Under the pieces are notes generated by a model that saw only the letters and a list, made by a program, of their open reading frames with translations, was not told where the DNA came from and ran no database searches. Source: Mariprofundaceae bacterium (GTDB lineage Bacteria; Pseudomonadota; Zetaproteobacteria; Mariprofundales; Mariprofundaceae). From it: a stretch of DNA of 43,631 nt. Made by a program: the position numbers and the translations under genes. The stretch covers positions 1 to 43,631 of the forward strand of contig JAUZQM010000029.1 of the NCBI GenBank assembly GCA_030950985.1. The letters run 5' to 3'. This document shows, piece after piece, positions 26,454-34,318 of the stretch; position 1 is the first letter of the stretch; each line of letters opens with the position of its first letter.

Positions 26454-27101
26454 GTGACTCAAAACAACTCAAAATTACCCGAAAAAGAAGACCCAATTTC
26501 CCAGTTTGATGAAGAAATGGCTGAACTGAAAAAAGATATGAAATCAGCCAAAATGGTAGATTGGATACAAAATAATCAGCAGATGCTCATGGTTGCCGTG
26601 GTGTTGGTATTGATTGCGATGTTTGCTGGCGGTTTATGGTCAGAACAGCAAAAAACGAAAAAAGAAGCCGCAGCGATGATGTATTACCAAGCCATATCCT
26701 TACGTGATGACGATAAGAAAAAAACATTGTTAAATCAGGTAAAACGTGATTATGCTGATACAGCTTATGCCGCATTAGCCAGCCTGCGTTTAGCAAACTT
26801 TTCAGATACAGAAAAAAATCTTCGCGACATGATTGAAAATAAAGATTTAAGCCTTGAATTTCGCTGGCAAGCAAGTTTGGATTTAGCTGAATATTTGATA
26901 CAACAGGGTAAAAAAGATGCTGCCAAATTGCTATTGAACAAGCGTGTGGGCAGTGAGTATGAACAATTACGTTATGCTTTGTTGGCTTCTATTTCTGAAG
27001 GTGATGCTAAAAAAGATGCCTTACAAAAATCATTGGATGCAGCCTCACATGATGATGTTCTGAAAGAAAAAGTAACATCGGAATTGGCTCAACTGCATTG
27101 A
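26454..27101 (+). CDS. yfgM: YfgM-like membrane-anchored periplasmic protein
   Basis: An ancillary SecYEG-associated protein with one N-terminal transmembrane helix (MLMVAVVLVLIAMFAGGLW) after a charged cytoplasmic segment, and a periplasmic TPR-like part (YADTAYAALASLRLANF, FRWQASLDLAEYLIQQGKKDAAKLLLNK). The GTG at 26454 has AAGGTGAG upstream and gives 215 residues, the usual size; the longer track start has no ribosome site. It overlaps bamB by TGATG. The order yfgM-bamB-der is the same as in E. coli, which supports the call although identity is modest; hisS is not adjacent here. Confidence 0.87.
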   Translation: MTQNNSKLPEKEDPISQFDEEMAELKKDMKSAKMVDWIQNNQQMLMVAVVLVLIAMFAGGLWSEQQKTKKEAAAMMYYQAISLRDDDKKKTLLNQVKRDYADTAYAALASLRLANFSDTEKNLRDMIENKDLSLEFRWQASLDLAEYLIQQGKKDAAKLLLNKRVGSEYEQLRYALLASISEGDAKKDALQKSLDAASHDDVLKEKVTSELAQLH

Positions 27102-28264
27102 TGCGTGTTTTTCTAAGAAAAAATAAATATTTTATGGCTGCATGCTTATTCAGCCAGATGCTTTTTTCTGGCGCTGCAATAGCAAGTGATTTACCCACTT
27201 CTTTAGCCAGTTTACAGATTATTTGGTCAACGGATGTCGATGGGCGAAAACCTGCCGATCAATTGAGCTTTTCAGCCCCTGTTGTGACAGGTCAAGGGCA
27301 ACATGCTCGCATTGTCATCGGTGGTGCTGACGCACGCATTCATGTTTATGATATGAGCGGTAAAGAAACATATCGTTTACCCATTCAACAAAATAGTGAT
27401 TCAGGTGCGGCTGTTTTGGCATCTGGGCTTGTTGTCTTGGGAGATAGTCAAGGCAAATTGTATGCCGTGAATGCACAACAAGGTAAGGTCGTTTGGCAAT
27501 TAGCCTTGGCCTCATTTATAACAGGTAGTCCCATCGCTGTAGATGACGATGTAGTGGTTCAAACCACTGGCAATAACTTGTATCGCATCAATCAACACGG
27601 TGAAAAAGTTTGGAGTTTTTCCAGTCAACAAGGTGGTTTAAGTCTGTATTTATCATCTTCACCGATGTTACATGATGGAAAAATATATGCGTTATTGAGC
27701 AATGGTGATGCTGTAGCAATGGATGCCAAAACAGGTGACTTATTGTGGCGAAAACAATTATTGTTGGATGCCGATGCTACCATGTTAAGCCAGCTTAAAG
27801 CACCCCTTACAACACCTTTATGGTTATCGCATGTGAGTTTTGATGGTCGTGTATTACACGATGTGGTGCTGTTTTCATTTTATCATGGAAAAACATTTGC
27901 TTTAAGTGTGGATGATGGGCAAACGATGCTTGCGCAAAATATATCGCTTAAATCATCACCCGTCTTATGGAATGATATATTATACATGGTGGATACCGAT
28001 GGTGTATTGCAAGCCTTGAATATCAATGATGGTCAACAACAATGGAAACAAAGGTCGTCACATCATGAATGGGTTGGACCCGTTGTTTGGCATGATGCTT
28101 TATGGTTGGCGAGTGAAAAAGGTCTTGTGTTAAAAGTATCCTTCACAGGTGAATTACTTGCTCTGTTGGATATACAAGGAAATATTGAACGGGCCCCCCT
28201 GATTACTTCAGATGGGCTATTGATACATAATACATTGGGTGGGTTATATCTTATTCATGAATAA
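27101..28264 (+). CDS. bamB: BamB-like beta-propeller protein of the outer-membrane assembly machinery
   Basis: A PQQ-type eight-bladed propeller of 387 residues with repeated blade motifs such as GKLYAVNAQQGKVVWQLAL, YALLSNGDAVAMDAKTGDLLWRK and YMVDTDGVLQALNINDGQQQWKQ. BamB scaffolds BamA during insertion of outer-membrane proteins. The signal peptide ends AAIAS and is best read as an ordinary cleavage site; the only early Cys (MAAC, residue 15) lies too close to the N-terminus to be a good lipobox, so this BamB may be non-lipidated. The ATG overlaps the yfgM stop. Confidence 0.87.
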   Translation: MRVFLRKNKYFMAACLFSQMLFSGAAIASDLPTSLASLQIIWSTDVDGRKPADQLSFSAPVVTGQGQHARIVIGGADARIHVYDMSGKETYRLPIQQNSDSGAAVLASGLVVLGDSQGKLYAVNAQQGKVVWQLALASFITGSPIAVDDDVVVQTTGNNLYRINQHGEKVWSFSSQQGGLSLYLSSSPMLHDGKIYALLSNGDAVAMDAKTGDLLWRKQLLLDADATMLSQLKAPLTTPLWLSHVSFDGRVLHDVVLFSFYHGKTFALSVDDGQTMLAQNISLKSSPVLWNDILYMVDTDGVLQALNINDGQQQWKQRSSHHEWVGPVVWHDALWLASEKGLVLKVSFTGELLALLDIQGNIERAPLITSDGLLIHNTLGGLYLIHE

Positions 28265-28278
28265 ATGGAGAAAAAAAG

Positions 28279-29700
28279 ATGCGTAAAAGCATGCCTATTA
28301 TTGCTATTGTTGGTCGCCCCAATGTTGGTAAATCAACATTATTTAATCGTTTGGTGGGTAAACGAAAAGCCATTGTCGGTGATCGTCCTGGCGTCACCGT
28401 TGATCGCCTTGAAGCGACCTGCATGTTTCATGAAACAGCTGTTGTATTGGTCGATACAGGCGGTATTGGCGAAGATATTCATAATGTCATGCAACCTGCC
28501 ATTGATGCACAAGTGGAGATAGCTTTAGAGATTGCGGATATGGTATTGTTTGTGACCGATGCACAATCAGGGGCAACGCCTATTGATAGTATGATTGCTG
28601 AAAAACTGCGCCGTTCCTCTTTGACCATGCTGTTGGTGGTCAATAAAGCTGAAAATCCTAATGCAGAATTGGAGTTCTTTAAGCTTGGCTTGGGTGAGCC
28701 TATAGCGGTGTCTGCCATGCATGGTCAAGGTAGTCGTGAATTGATTGCGCAGGTTTTATCTCATTTACCTGAATCTGAAGCCTCGACTGCCGATGAAGTT
28801 GAACCGATTGCAAGTATTACGGTGATTGGTCGTCCCAATGTAGGTAAATCAACATTGATCAATGCTTGGTTGGGTTATGACCGTATGGTAGTGAGTCCCA
28901 TTGCTGGTACGACTCGTGATGCCATTGATATGGATATGCCTTACGGTGCATTTGATAGTGGAAATATAGTCCGCTTGGTAGATACCGCAGGGCAACGCAA
29001 ACATGGTCGTATCAAAGATGTGATTGAATTTGTCGCACGTGTGAAAGCGGTTCAAGCTTTTCGTCGTGCAGATACTGCGGTCATGGTGTTGGATGGTTCG
29101 GAAGGCATTGTTGAACAAGATATGCGTTTGATGACCTTGGCTCATGAAGAAGGTTGTGCTTTGGTGGTTGTGGTCAACAAATTGGATTTATTGACAGCGA
29201 GTGAATGGGATTATTACGCTGAACGTTTAAACTATCGGATGCGTGGTTTGGCAGATATACCTGTTTTTCGTATGAGTGCCAAAGAAGGGAAAGGTACGAA
29301 AGCCCTGTTGAAAGAAGCGGTTGCATCTTCCAAACGGAATGGAACGACCGTGAATACGGGAGAACTCAATCGTTGGTTAACACAAGCGCAGGATCAACAA
29401 CGTGCCCCCAGCGATCATGGAAAATCTGTGGTACGTCTAAAATATGTCTCACAAGTGGGTTCGACACCACCACGGTTAAAAATATTTTGTAACCGTCCTA
29501 GTTCTATTAAAGCATCCTATTTACGCTATTTGGAACAATCATTTCGTAAGCGTTTTAATTTACCCGGTGTGCCTGTTCGATTCATTTTTACGGCCAGTGA
29601 TAATCCTTATATGAATGAGGATGGAAGCAAAAAAGCATCCAGTAAACCAGCGCCTTTTGTACGTGGTCGTAAAGCACGTAAGAAACCTCAAAAACGCTGA
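28279..29700 (+). CDS. der: Ribosome-associated GTPase Der (EngA)
   Basis: An essential double-GTPase for 50S subunit assembly. Both G domains show Walker A GRPNVGKSTLFN and GRPNVGKSTLIN, and DTGG and DTAG G3 motifs. The second G4 is NKLD; the first reads NKAE instead of NKxD. The KH-like C-terminal domain follows (LKIFCNRPSSIKASYLRYLEQSFRKRFNLPGVPVRFIF) with a basic tail. Length 473 is normal. GGAG precedes the ATG at good spacing. Confidence 0.95.
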   Translation: MRKSMPIIAIVGRPNVGKSTLFNRLVGKRKAIVGDRPGVTVDRLEATCMFHETAVVLVDTGGIGEDIHNVMQPAIDAQVEIALEIADMVLFVTDAQSGATPIDSMIAEKLRRSSLTMLLVVNKAENPNAELEFFKLGLGEPIAVSAMHGQGSRELIAQVLSHLPESEASTADEVEPIASITVIGRPNVGKSTLINAWLGYDRMVVSPIAGTTRDAIDMDMPYGAFDSGNIVRLVDTAGQRKHGRIKDVIEFVARVKAVQAFRRADTAVMVLDGSEGIVEQDMRLMTLAHEEGCALVVVVNKLDLLTASEWDYYAERLNYRMRGLADIPVFRMSAKEGKGTKALLKEAVASSKRNGTTVNTGELNRWLTQAQDQQRAPSDHGKSVVRLKYVSQVGSTPPRLKIFCNRPSSIKASYLRYLEQSFRKRFNLPGVPVRFIFTASDNPYMNEDGSKKASSKPAPFVRGRKARKKPQKR

Positions 29701-30131
29701 TGCATGGCTTTGAAGAAACGAAAATTTTATCCTGTTCTGCAGAAGCTATGTTTGATGTGGTGATGGATATTGAAGCCTATCCTGAATTTTTACCTTGGGT
29801 TTCAGATGCTAAAATTTTATCTAAAAAAAATACTGAGCTAACAGCTGAATTGATTGCCGATTTTGCGGGTTTGAAAAAAAGTTTTAGTACAACTGATCGG
29901 TTTGTAAAAAATGAATGTGTTGAGATTAAGTTGGTGGATGGACCTTTTCGTTTTTTGGAGAGTTTTTGGAGCTTTGAACAAATCAGTGATGTATCATGTA
30001 AAGTACATTTCTCCATTGAATTTAAATTTAAAAATCCGTTGTTGGCTGTGGTGGCAACGCCTATTTTCACCACGGCTTGTAAAACAATGGTGCATGCTTT
30101 TGAACGGCGTGCTTGTGCAATGAAATCATGA
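29700..30131 (+). CDS. ratA: RatA/Coq10-like SRPBCC protein
   Basis: A 143-residue START-like fold protein. The segment AEAMFDVVMDIEAYPEFLPWVSDAKIL and the C-terminal FKFKNPLLAVVATPIFTTACKTMVHAFERRA are characteristic. Family members bind ubiquinone (Coq10) and E. coli RatA was also reported to inhibit 70S assembly. Its start overlaps the der stop (TGATG) and rnfH follows with an ATGA overlap, the usual ratA-rnfH pairing. I favour a quinone-related housekeeping role over a toxin role. Confidence 0.87.
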   Translation: MHGFEETKILSCSAEAMFDVVMDIEAYPEFLPWVSDAKILSKKNTELTAELIADFAGLKKSFSTTDRFVKNECVEIKLVDGPFRFLESFWSFEQISDVSCKVHFSIEFKFKNPLLAVVATPIFTTACKTMVHAFERRACAMKS

Positions 30132-30442
30132 AAATTGACATTGTATATGCGTTACCACAACAGCAATACCTCGAAAGTATCGATGTAGGAGAAGATACCA
30201 CGCTTGAACAAGCATTGGAGGGAAGTCAATTGTTATCGCGTTTTCCAGCGTTAAATCTTGCCGATCATAAAGTGGGTATTTTTGGAAAACTGGGTAAAAT
30301 GACGCAAGTTTTGCATGATGGTGATCGCATTGAAATTTATCGCTCCTTACCTAAAAAAGCACGCAATGCACATGCTTCAGATGATAAAAAAGAACGTATT
30401 CGTGCAAAAAAGGCACGTCGAGTCAGTGAATCAACATCATAA
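30128..30442 (+). CDS. rnfH: RnfH-family ubiquitin-like protein
   Basis: A 104-residue beta-grasp protein with IDIVYALPQQQYLESIDVGEDTTLEQAL, LADHKVGIFGKL and HDGDRIEIYRSL, and a basic C-terminal tail. ATG 30128 overlaps the ratA stop and is the family start; the track's 30113 is too early. Its molecular function is not settled. Confidence 0.88.
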   Translation: MKIDIVYALPQQQYLESIDVGEDTTLEQALEGSQLLSRFPALNLADHKVGIFGKLGKMTQVLHDGDRIEIYRSLPKKARNAHASDDKKERIRAKKARRVSESTS

Positions 30443-30486
30443 ATAAGTTTGTAGCTATTTAGTTACAACCATGTTTTCTCGCTGTC

Positions 30487-30555
30487 AGCGTTAAAAAATG
30501 CTCACTTACACTCGTAAGCTCCGCTTCAAGAGTGAGACAAGCTTATTTTGACGCT
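30487..30555. repeat. Nested palindrome upstream of the DUF262 gene
   Basis: Outer arms AGCGTTAAAA (30487-30496) and TTTTGACGCT (30546-30555) match at 9 of 10. Within them CTCACT (30501-30506) pairs with AGTGAG (30531-30536), and an alternative inner hairpin CTTAC-ACTC-GTAAG is perfect. The structure separates the housekeeping gene rnfH from the DUF262 gene. It may be an rnfH transcript-end structure or a boundary of inserted DNA. Confidence 0.5.
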
Positions 30556-30627
30556 TACAAAGTGGCTTGGCAAGAAAGTTTAGAAGCACTAGAAAAATTT
30601 AAAAATATTTTACAAAGGTTCTTATAA
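30532..30627 (+). CDS. Possible 31-residue ORF coupled to the DUF262 gene
   Basis: A GTG-started frame encodes VRQAYFDAYKVAWQESLEA... and a strongly amphipathic helix to its TAA, whose last A is the first base of the DUF262 ATG (TAATG). The GTG has only a weak ribosome site and the 5' part overlaps the nested palindrome. It could be a small partner protein, the tail of a lost gene, or chance. The DUF262 gene has its own AAAGG. Confidence 0.3.
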   Translation: MRQAYFDAYKVAWQESLEALEKFKNILQRFL

Positions 30628-32426
30628 TGGCTTATCAAATTCCAATTACAATTAAAGCTGCGTTAGAGAATATAAGAAAACGTCATTATGTTCTGCCATC
30701 AATTCAGCGTGAGTTTGTATGGAATACAGGACAGATTGAAACCTTGTTTGATTCATTAATGTGTGATTATCCCATTAGCACATTCCTATTTTGGAAAGTA
30801 GATAAAAACAAAATTAAAGATTTCCAATTTTATGAATTTTTAAATAAATACCACCAGAAAAAATGCCGCCATAACCGTAAGGTGGACTTATCCAATAATG
30901 AAGATGTTATTGCTTTGCTAGATGGTCAGCAAAGAATGACATCTCTCTGTATAGGCTTAACTGGTAGCTATGCAAAAAAAAAGCCGTATTACCGTAAAGA
31001 CAGTTCACATGCTTATCCCGAAAAGAAGTTATACCTAAACTTGTTGAATCCCTCGGATGAACTAGAAAAAGATTACGATTTTAAATTCCTAACAGAAAAA
31101 GAAGCAGTAGAAGAAAAAGAAGGCTATTTCTGGTTCAAATGTAGCAATATTCTTGATTTTACTGATATGAGAAAGTCAACTATGTATCTGATGAAGAACA
31201 AACTCACAGATACTTCCATCTATACCGAACAAGAATCTGAATTTGCCATCAACACGCTCACTGATTTTTTTAACGTCATACATCAAAAAGGCACCATTAG
31301 TTATTACCAAGAGGAAAGCGAAGAGCTAGATAAAGTCTTACAGATTTTTATCCGAATCAATAGCGGTGGTACAAAGCTCAGCTACTCAGACCTTTTACTG
31401 TCAATCGCAACGGCGCAATGGCAAGAAAAAGATGCCAGAGAAGTGATTCATGAATACGTTGATGAAATCAGTAATATTGGTGACGGCTTTAATTTCAACA
31501 AAGATTTCGTGCTTAAATCATGTTTAGTTATGGCAGATTTTAAAGACGTTCAATTTAAAGTCGATAATTTTAACCGTGAAAATATGGTAACGATAGAAAA
31601 AAACTGGGATAAAACTTCATATGCAATACGGACAGCCATTGAGTTGATTGCAAAATTTGGTTACAGCAAAGATAATTTACTCGCAAACAATGCCTTAATT
31701 CCGATTGCCTATTTTTTATACAAAAATGATTTTGAAAGCACTATTTTGCATCACAGTGATAGAGAGCAAGATAGAAAACATATTAATGAATGGTTAGCAC
31801 GAGTATTATTAAAAGGAACATTTGGGGGTACACCTGATTCTGTATATCCAAAAATGCGCGACTTGGTCAATAATAATAAAGGATTCTTCCCCCTAGCAGA
31901 AATTATTGAGAATTATAAAGGTAGCCGTAAATCCATTAATTTCTCAGAAGATGATATCGATAGCTTACTAAAATTAGGTTATGGCAAGGCAAAAACACAT
32001 TGTGTGTTATCACTACTGTATGCCAGTTTGAATAACAGTTACAAATACCATCAAGACCATATTCACCCACAGTCTTTCTTTAAAAATAAAAATCTTCGTA
32101 AGAATGGGTATACGGAAGAACAGATTGCCGATTATATATCTCATCGTGATGCCTTGCCGAACCTCCAACTATTACAGGTTACTCAAAATCTCGAAAAGAG
32201 TGATCAACCGTTTGAGCAATGGTTAAACAAAATTTATATAACCAAAACAGAGCGTGATGGATTTTTAGTGCAGAACTATATTAGCCCTGAACAACCCTTA
32301 TCTTTTGAAAACTTTTTGAATTTTTATTCCAATCGCCGTCAAAGTTTAAAACACCGTCTCGCTACTATTTTAAATGTTAAACTCGCTATCCCAGTTCCAG
32401 AAGAAGTGGTTGAAGCAGAGGTATAA
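30627..32426 (+). CDS. DUF262 plus HNH (DUF1524-like) protein, putative GmrSD-like defence nuclease
   Basis: A 599-residue protein. The N-terminal DUF262 (ParB/sulfiredoxin-like) domain has PSIQREFVW (residues 25-33), LLDGQQRMTSL near 97 and FIRINSGGTKLSYSDLLLS near 241. The C-terminal part has YHQDHIHPQSFF near 473 and LPNLQLLQ, the His-Asp-His and Asn arrangement of DUF1524/HNH nucleases. In GmrSD type IV restriction enzymes the GmrS half uses DGQQR for nucleotide hydrolysis and the GmrD half cuts modified DNA; here both halves are in one chain. The base use is more AT-rich than its neighbours and it interrupts a run of housekeeping genes, suggesting transfer. Confidence 0.85.
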   Translation: MAYQIPITIKAALENIRKRHYVLPSIQREFVWNTGQIETLFDSLMCDYPISTFLFWKVDKNKIKDFQFYEFLNKYHQKKCRHNRKVDLSNNEDVIALLDGQQRMTSLCIGLTGSYAKKKPYYRKDSSHAYPEKKLYLNLLNPSDELEKDYDFKFLTEKEAVEEKEGYFWFKCSNILDFTDMRKSTMYLMKNKLTDTSIYTEQESEFAINTLTDFFNVIHQKGTISYYQEESEELDKVLQIFIRINSGGTKLSYSDLLLSIATAQWQEKDAREVIHEYVDEISNIGDGFNFNKDFVLKSCLVMADFKDVQFKVDNFNRENMVTIEKNWDKTSYAIRTAIELIAKFGYSKDNLLANNALIPIAYFLYKNDFESTILHHSDREQDRKHINEWLARVLLKGTFGGTPDSVYPKMRDLVNNNKGFFPLAEIIENYKGSRKSINFSEDDIDSLLKLGYGKAKTHCVLSLLYASLNNSYKYHQDHIHPQSFFKNKNLRKNGYTEEQIADYISHRDALPNLQLLQVTQNLEKSDQPFEQWLNKIYITKTERDGFLVQNYISPEQPLSFENFLNFYSNRRQSLKHRLATILNVKLAIPVPEEVVEAEV

Positions 32427-32508
32427 ATCAACAAGTGAAATTGGGATGCTTTTCATCATGATATAAGTTATTGAAATCATTGCTGTTCCGTCTCAAAAGG
32501 GAAGCCAT

Positions 32509-32560
32509 AAAAAAGAAACGTCATCCCCGAAATCCTTTATCGGGGATCTATGAGAAAATA
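32509..32560 (-). mobile_element. Half copy of the MITE-like element in reverse orientation
   Basis: AAAAGAAACGTCATCCCCGAAATCCTTTATCGGGGATCTATG closely matches the reverse complement of the right arm of copies A and B. The terminal inverted repeat and the left arm are not recognisable and no target duplication is seen. It lies about 85 bp after the DUF262 stop. Confidence 0.65.
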
Positions 32561-32606
32561 TGCATGATCTATAACGGGCATAACGATATTTTCATAATTT
32601 TCTCAT
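32550..32606. promoter_or_regulatory. 10-bp inverted repeat upstream of degP
   Basis: ATGAGAAAAT (32550-32559) and ATTTTCTCAT (32597-32606) are perfect inverted repeats; an overlapping alternative pair GAAAATAT (32553-32560) and ATATTTTC (32586-32593) would exclude the first. The region is 75 bp before the degP start and could be an operator or an mRNA leader switch. It may also be part of the decayed element core. No sigma-E-type boxes are evident. Confidence 0.35.
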
Positions 32607-32681
32607 GCAGTTATTTTTAATATACGCAAGGTGTTTGTCACGTTGGTCGTGTCTTTCAATATTCAACAAGGAGCTAGATTC

Positions 32682-34070
32682 ATGATTCAAAAAAACATAG
32701 GAATATTCATCATATTATTTTTCTCTTGGGCGAATGCGCAGGCGATGCCCGAGAGTTTTGCAGATTTGGTAGCGGCTCAAAAAGATACGGTTGTGAATAT
32801 TAGTACAACCGAAAAAGTACATATGCAGCCACGTATGATGCCGCAGCTACCCGGTGGGCAACATTCACCATTTGATCAATTCTTTAAAGATTTTTTTGGT
32901 CAAATGCCTGAACAAGAAAAACATGCCTTAGGCACGGGATTTATTGTTTCAAACAAAGGTTATATTGTTACCAATAACCATGTGATTAAAGGTGCTGATG
33001 AAATTGTTGTAAAAACAAGCAATGGTAAAGAATATAAAGCAAGCTTAGTCGGAAGCGATGAAAAATTAGATGTCGCATTGTTGAAAATTAAAGCCAAACA
33101 TTTACATGCCGCAAAGCTGGGTGATTCGGATGTGTTACGTGTGGGCGATTGGGTCATTGCTATTGGTAATCCCTTTGGTTTAGAGCAAACAGTGACAGCA
33201 GGCATTGTTTCTGCGCGTGGACGGGTGATTGGCTCTGGCCCTTACGATGATTATATTCAAACAGATGCTGCCATTAACCCTGGAAACTCAGGTGGCCCCT
33301 TGTTCAATAACAAAGGCGAAGTTGTCGGTATCAATACGGCTATTTACACTAAAAGTGGCGGTAGCAATGGGATTGGTTTCGCGATTCCTATCAATTTAGC
33401 GCACTCTGTTTTTGAGGAACTTCGCAAGACTGGGCATGTTCAGCGAGCCCGTTTGGGTGTCATGATTCGTGATGTCGATGAAGAAACCATGTTGGCTTTA
33501 GGTCTAAAAAATAAGCTTGGTGCGTTAGTGCCACAAGTACAATCGGGTTCAGCAGCTGATAAAGCAGGCATTCAAGCAGGTGATGTGATTGTTGGCGTAG
33601 ATCAAGTGAAGATTCATCATGCACATGATTTGCCGATTCGTATCGCACGTCATAGTGCAGGTGATAAAGTGATGATTCATCTTATTCGTGATGGTCATGT
33701 ACTTGATATTCCTGTGATTGTGGAAGCCATGCCAACATCAGCTAAAAATCATGCTGGTTTGAAACATAAAGCCATGCGCTTGGGTTTGGTTTTGACACGG
33801 TTGGATGCTTTGTCACGTCAAAAATTAAAAGTTCGTGTGGAAGATGGTTTGTTGGTTCAGGCGGTGCGCCGAGGCTCTCCAGCAGCACGTGCAGGTATTG
33901 AGAAAGGTGATGTCTTGTATAAAGTGAATGGTAAGTTGGTTCATGCACCTTCCGATTTAGTGAGCATTGTTGAAAAAATGAATGATGGTGGTGCATTGCG
34001 TGTGATGATGGATCGGCATGGTAATCAAGCATTTACCGTGATTCGCTTGCCTAAAAAAGAGCAAAAATAA
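32682..34070 (+). CDS. degP: DegP/HtrA-type periplasmic serine protease
   Basis: A 462-residue trypsin-like protease with chaperone activity for misfolded envelope proteins. The signal peptide ends ANAQA. The catalytic triad is His in VTNNHVIKG, Asp in DEKLDVALLKIK and Ser in NPGNSGGPLF. Two PDZ domains follow (RARLGVMIRDVDEETMLALG and RLGLVLTRLDALSRQKL). The ATG at 32682 has AAGGAG at good spacing; the longer track start does not. Its stop overlaps the next gene by TAATG. MucD or DegQ would be equivalent names. Confidence 0.93.
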   Translation: MIQKNIGIFIILFFSWANAQAMPESFADLVAAQKDTVVNISTTEKVHMQPRMMPQLPGGQHSPFDQFFKDFFGQMPEQEKHALGTGFIVSNKGYIVTNNHVIKGADEIVVKTSNGKEYKASLVGSDEKLDVALLKIKAKHLHAAKLGDSDVLRVGDWVIAIGNPFGLEQTVTAGIVSARGRVIGSGPYDDYIQTDAAINPGNSGGPLFNNKGEVVGINTAIYTKSGGSNGIGFAIPINLAHSVFEELRKTGHVQRARLGVMIRDVDEETMLALGLKNKLGALVPQVQSGSAADKAGIQAGDVIVGVDQVKIHHAHDLPIRIARHSAGDKVMIHLIRDGHVLDIPVIVEAMPTSAKNHAGLKHKAMRLGLVLTRLDALSRQKLKVRVEDGLLVQAVRRGSPAARAGIEKGDVLYKVNGKLVHAPSDLVSIVEKMNDGGALRVMMDRHGNQAFTVIRLPKKEQK

Positions 34071-34318
34071 TGGCGATTCCTGTGCTGCAATTGATGAGTC
34101 GCCAAGGCTGTTGCTTGTGTGAAGATGCAGAAATTGTGATGGCTGATTTTGTGGCACAGGGACGTTGTACTTTAGATGTTGTCGATGTCGATCAACATCC
34201 AGCTTTAGCGATGCGTTTTGGTATGGATGTTCCCGTTGTTTTGATGAATGACGTTGTGTGTTTGATGCATCGTATCACACATGATGAGATTGAATCGTTA
34301 TTGGAGGCAGGATGTTAG
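34070..34318 (+). CDS. Glutaredoxin-like protein (DUF836 family)
   Basis: An 82-residue thioredoxin-fold protein with the redox site SRQGCCLCEDAE, a CxxC of the CHLCEEA type, and the cis-proline VPVVLMND. It has no signal peptide. It overlaps both degP (TAATG) and the TlpA-like gene (7 bp), so the three are probably co-translated. The substrate is unknown. Confidence 0.85.
   Translation: MAIPVLQLMSRQGCCLCEDAEIVMADFVAQGRCTLDVVDVDQHPALAMRFGMDVPVVLMNDVVCLMHRITHDEIESLLEAGC

Noticed and set aside
29700-30442. RatA-RnfH as a toxin-antitoxin module
   Set aside because: The sequence and conserved pairing fit the housekeeping Coq10-like and RnfH proteins; nothing here shows toxin function.
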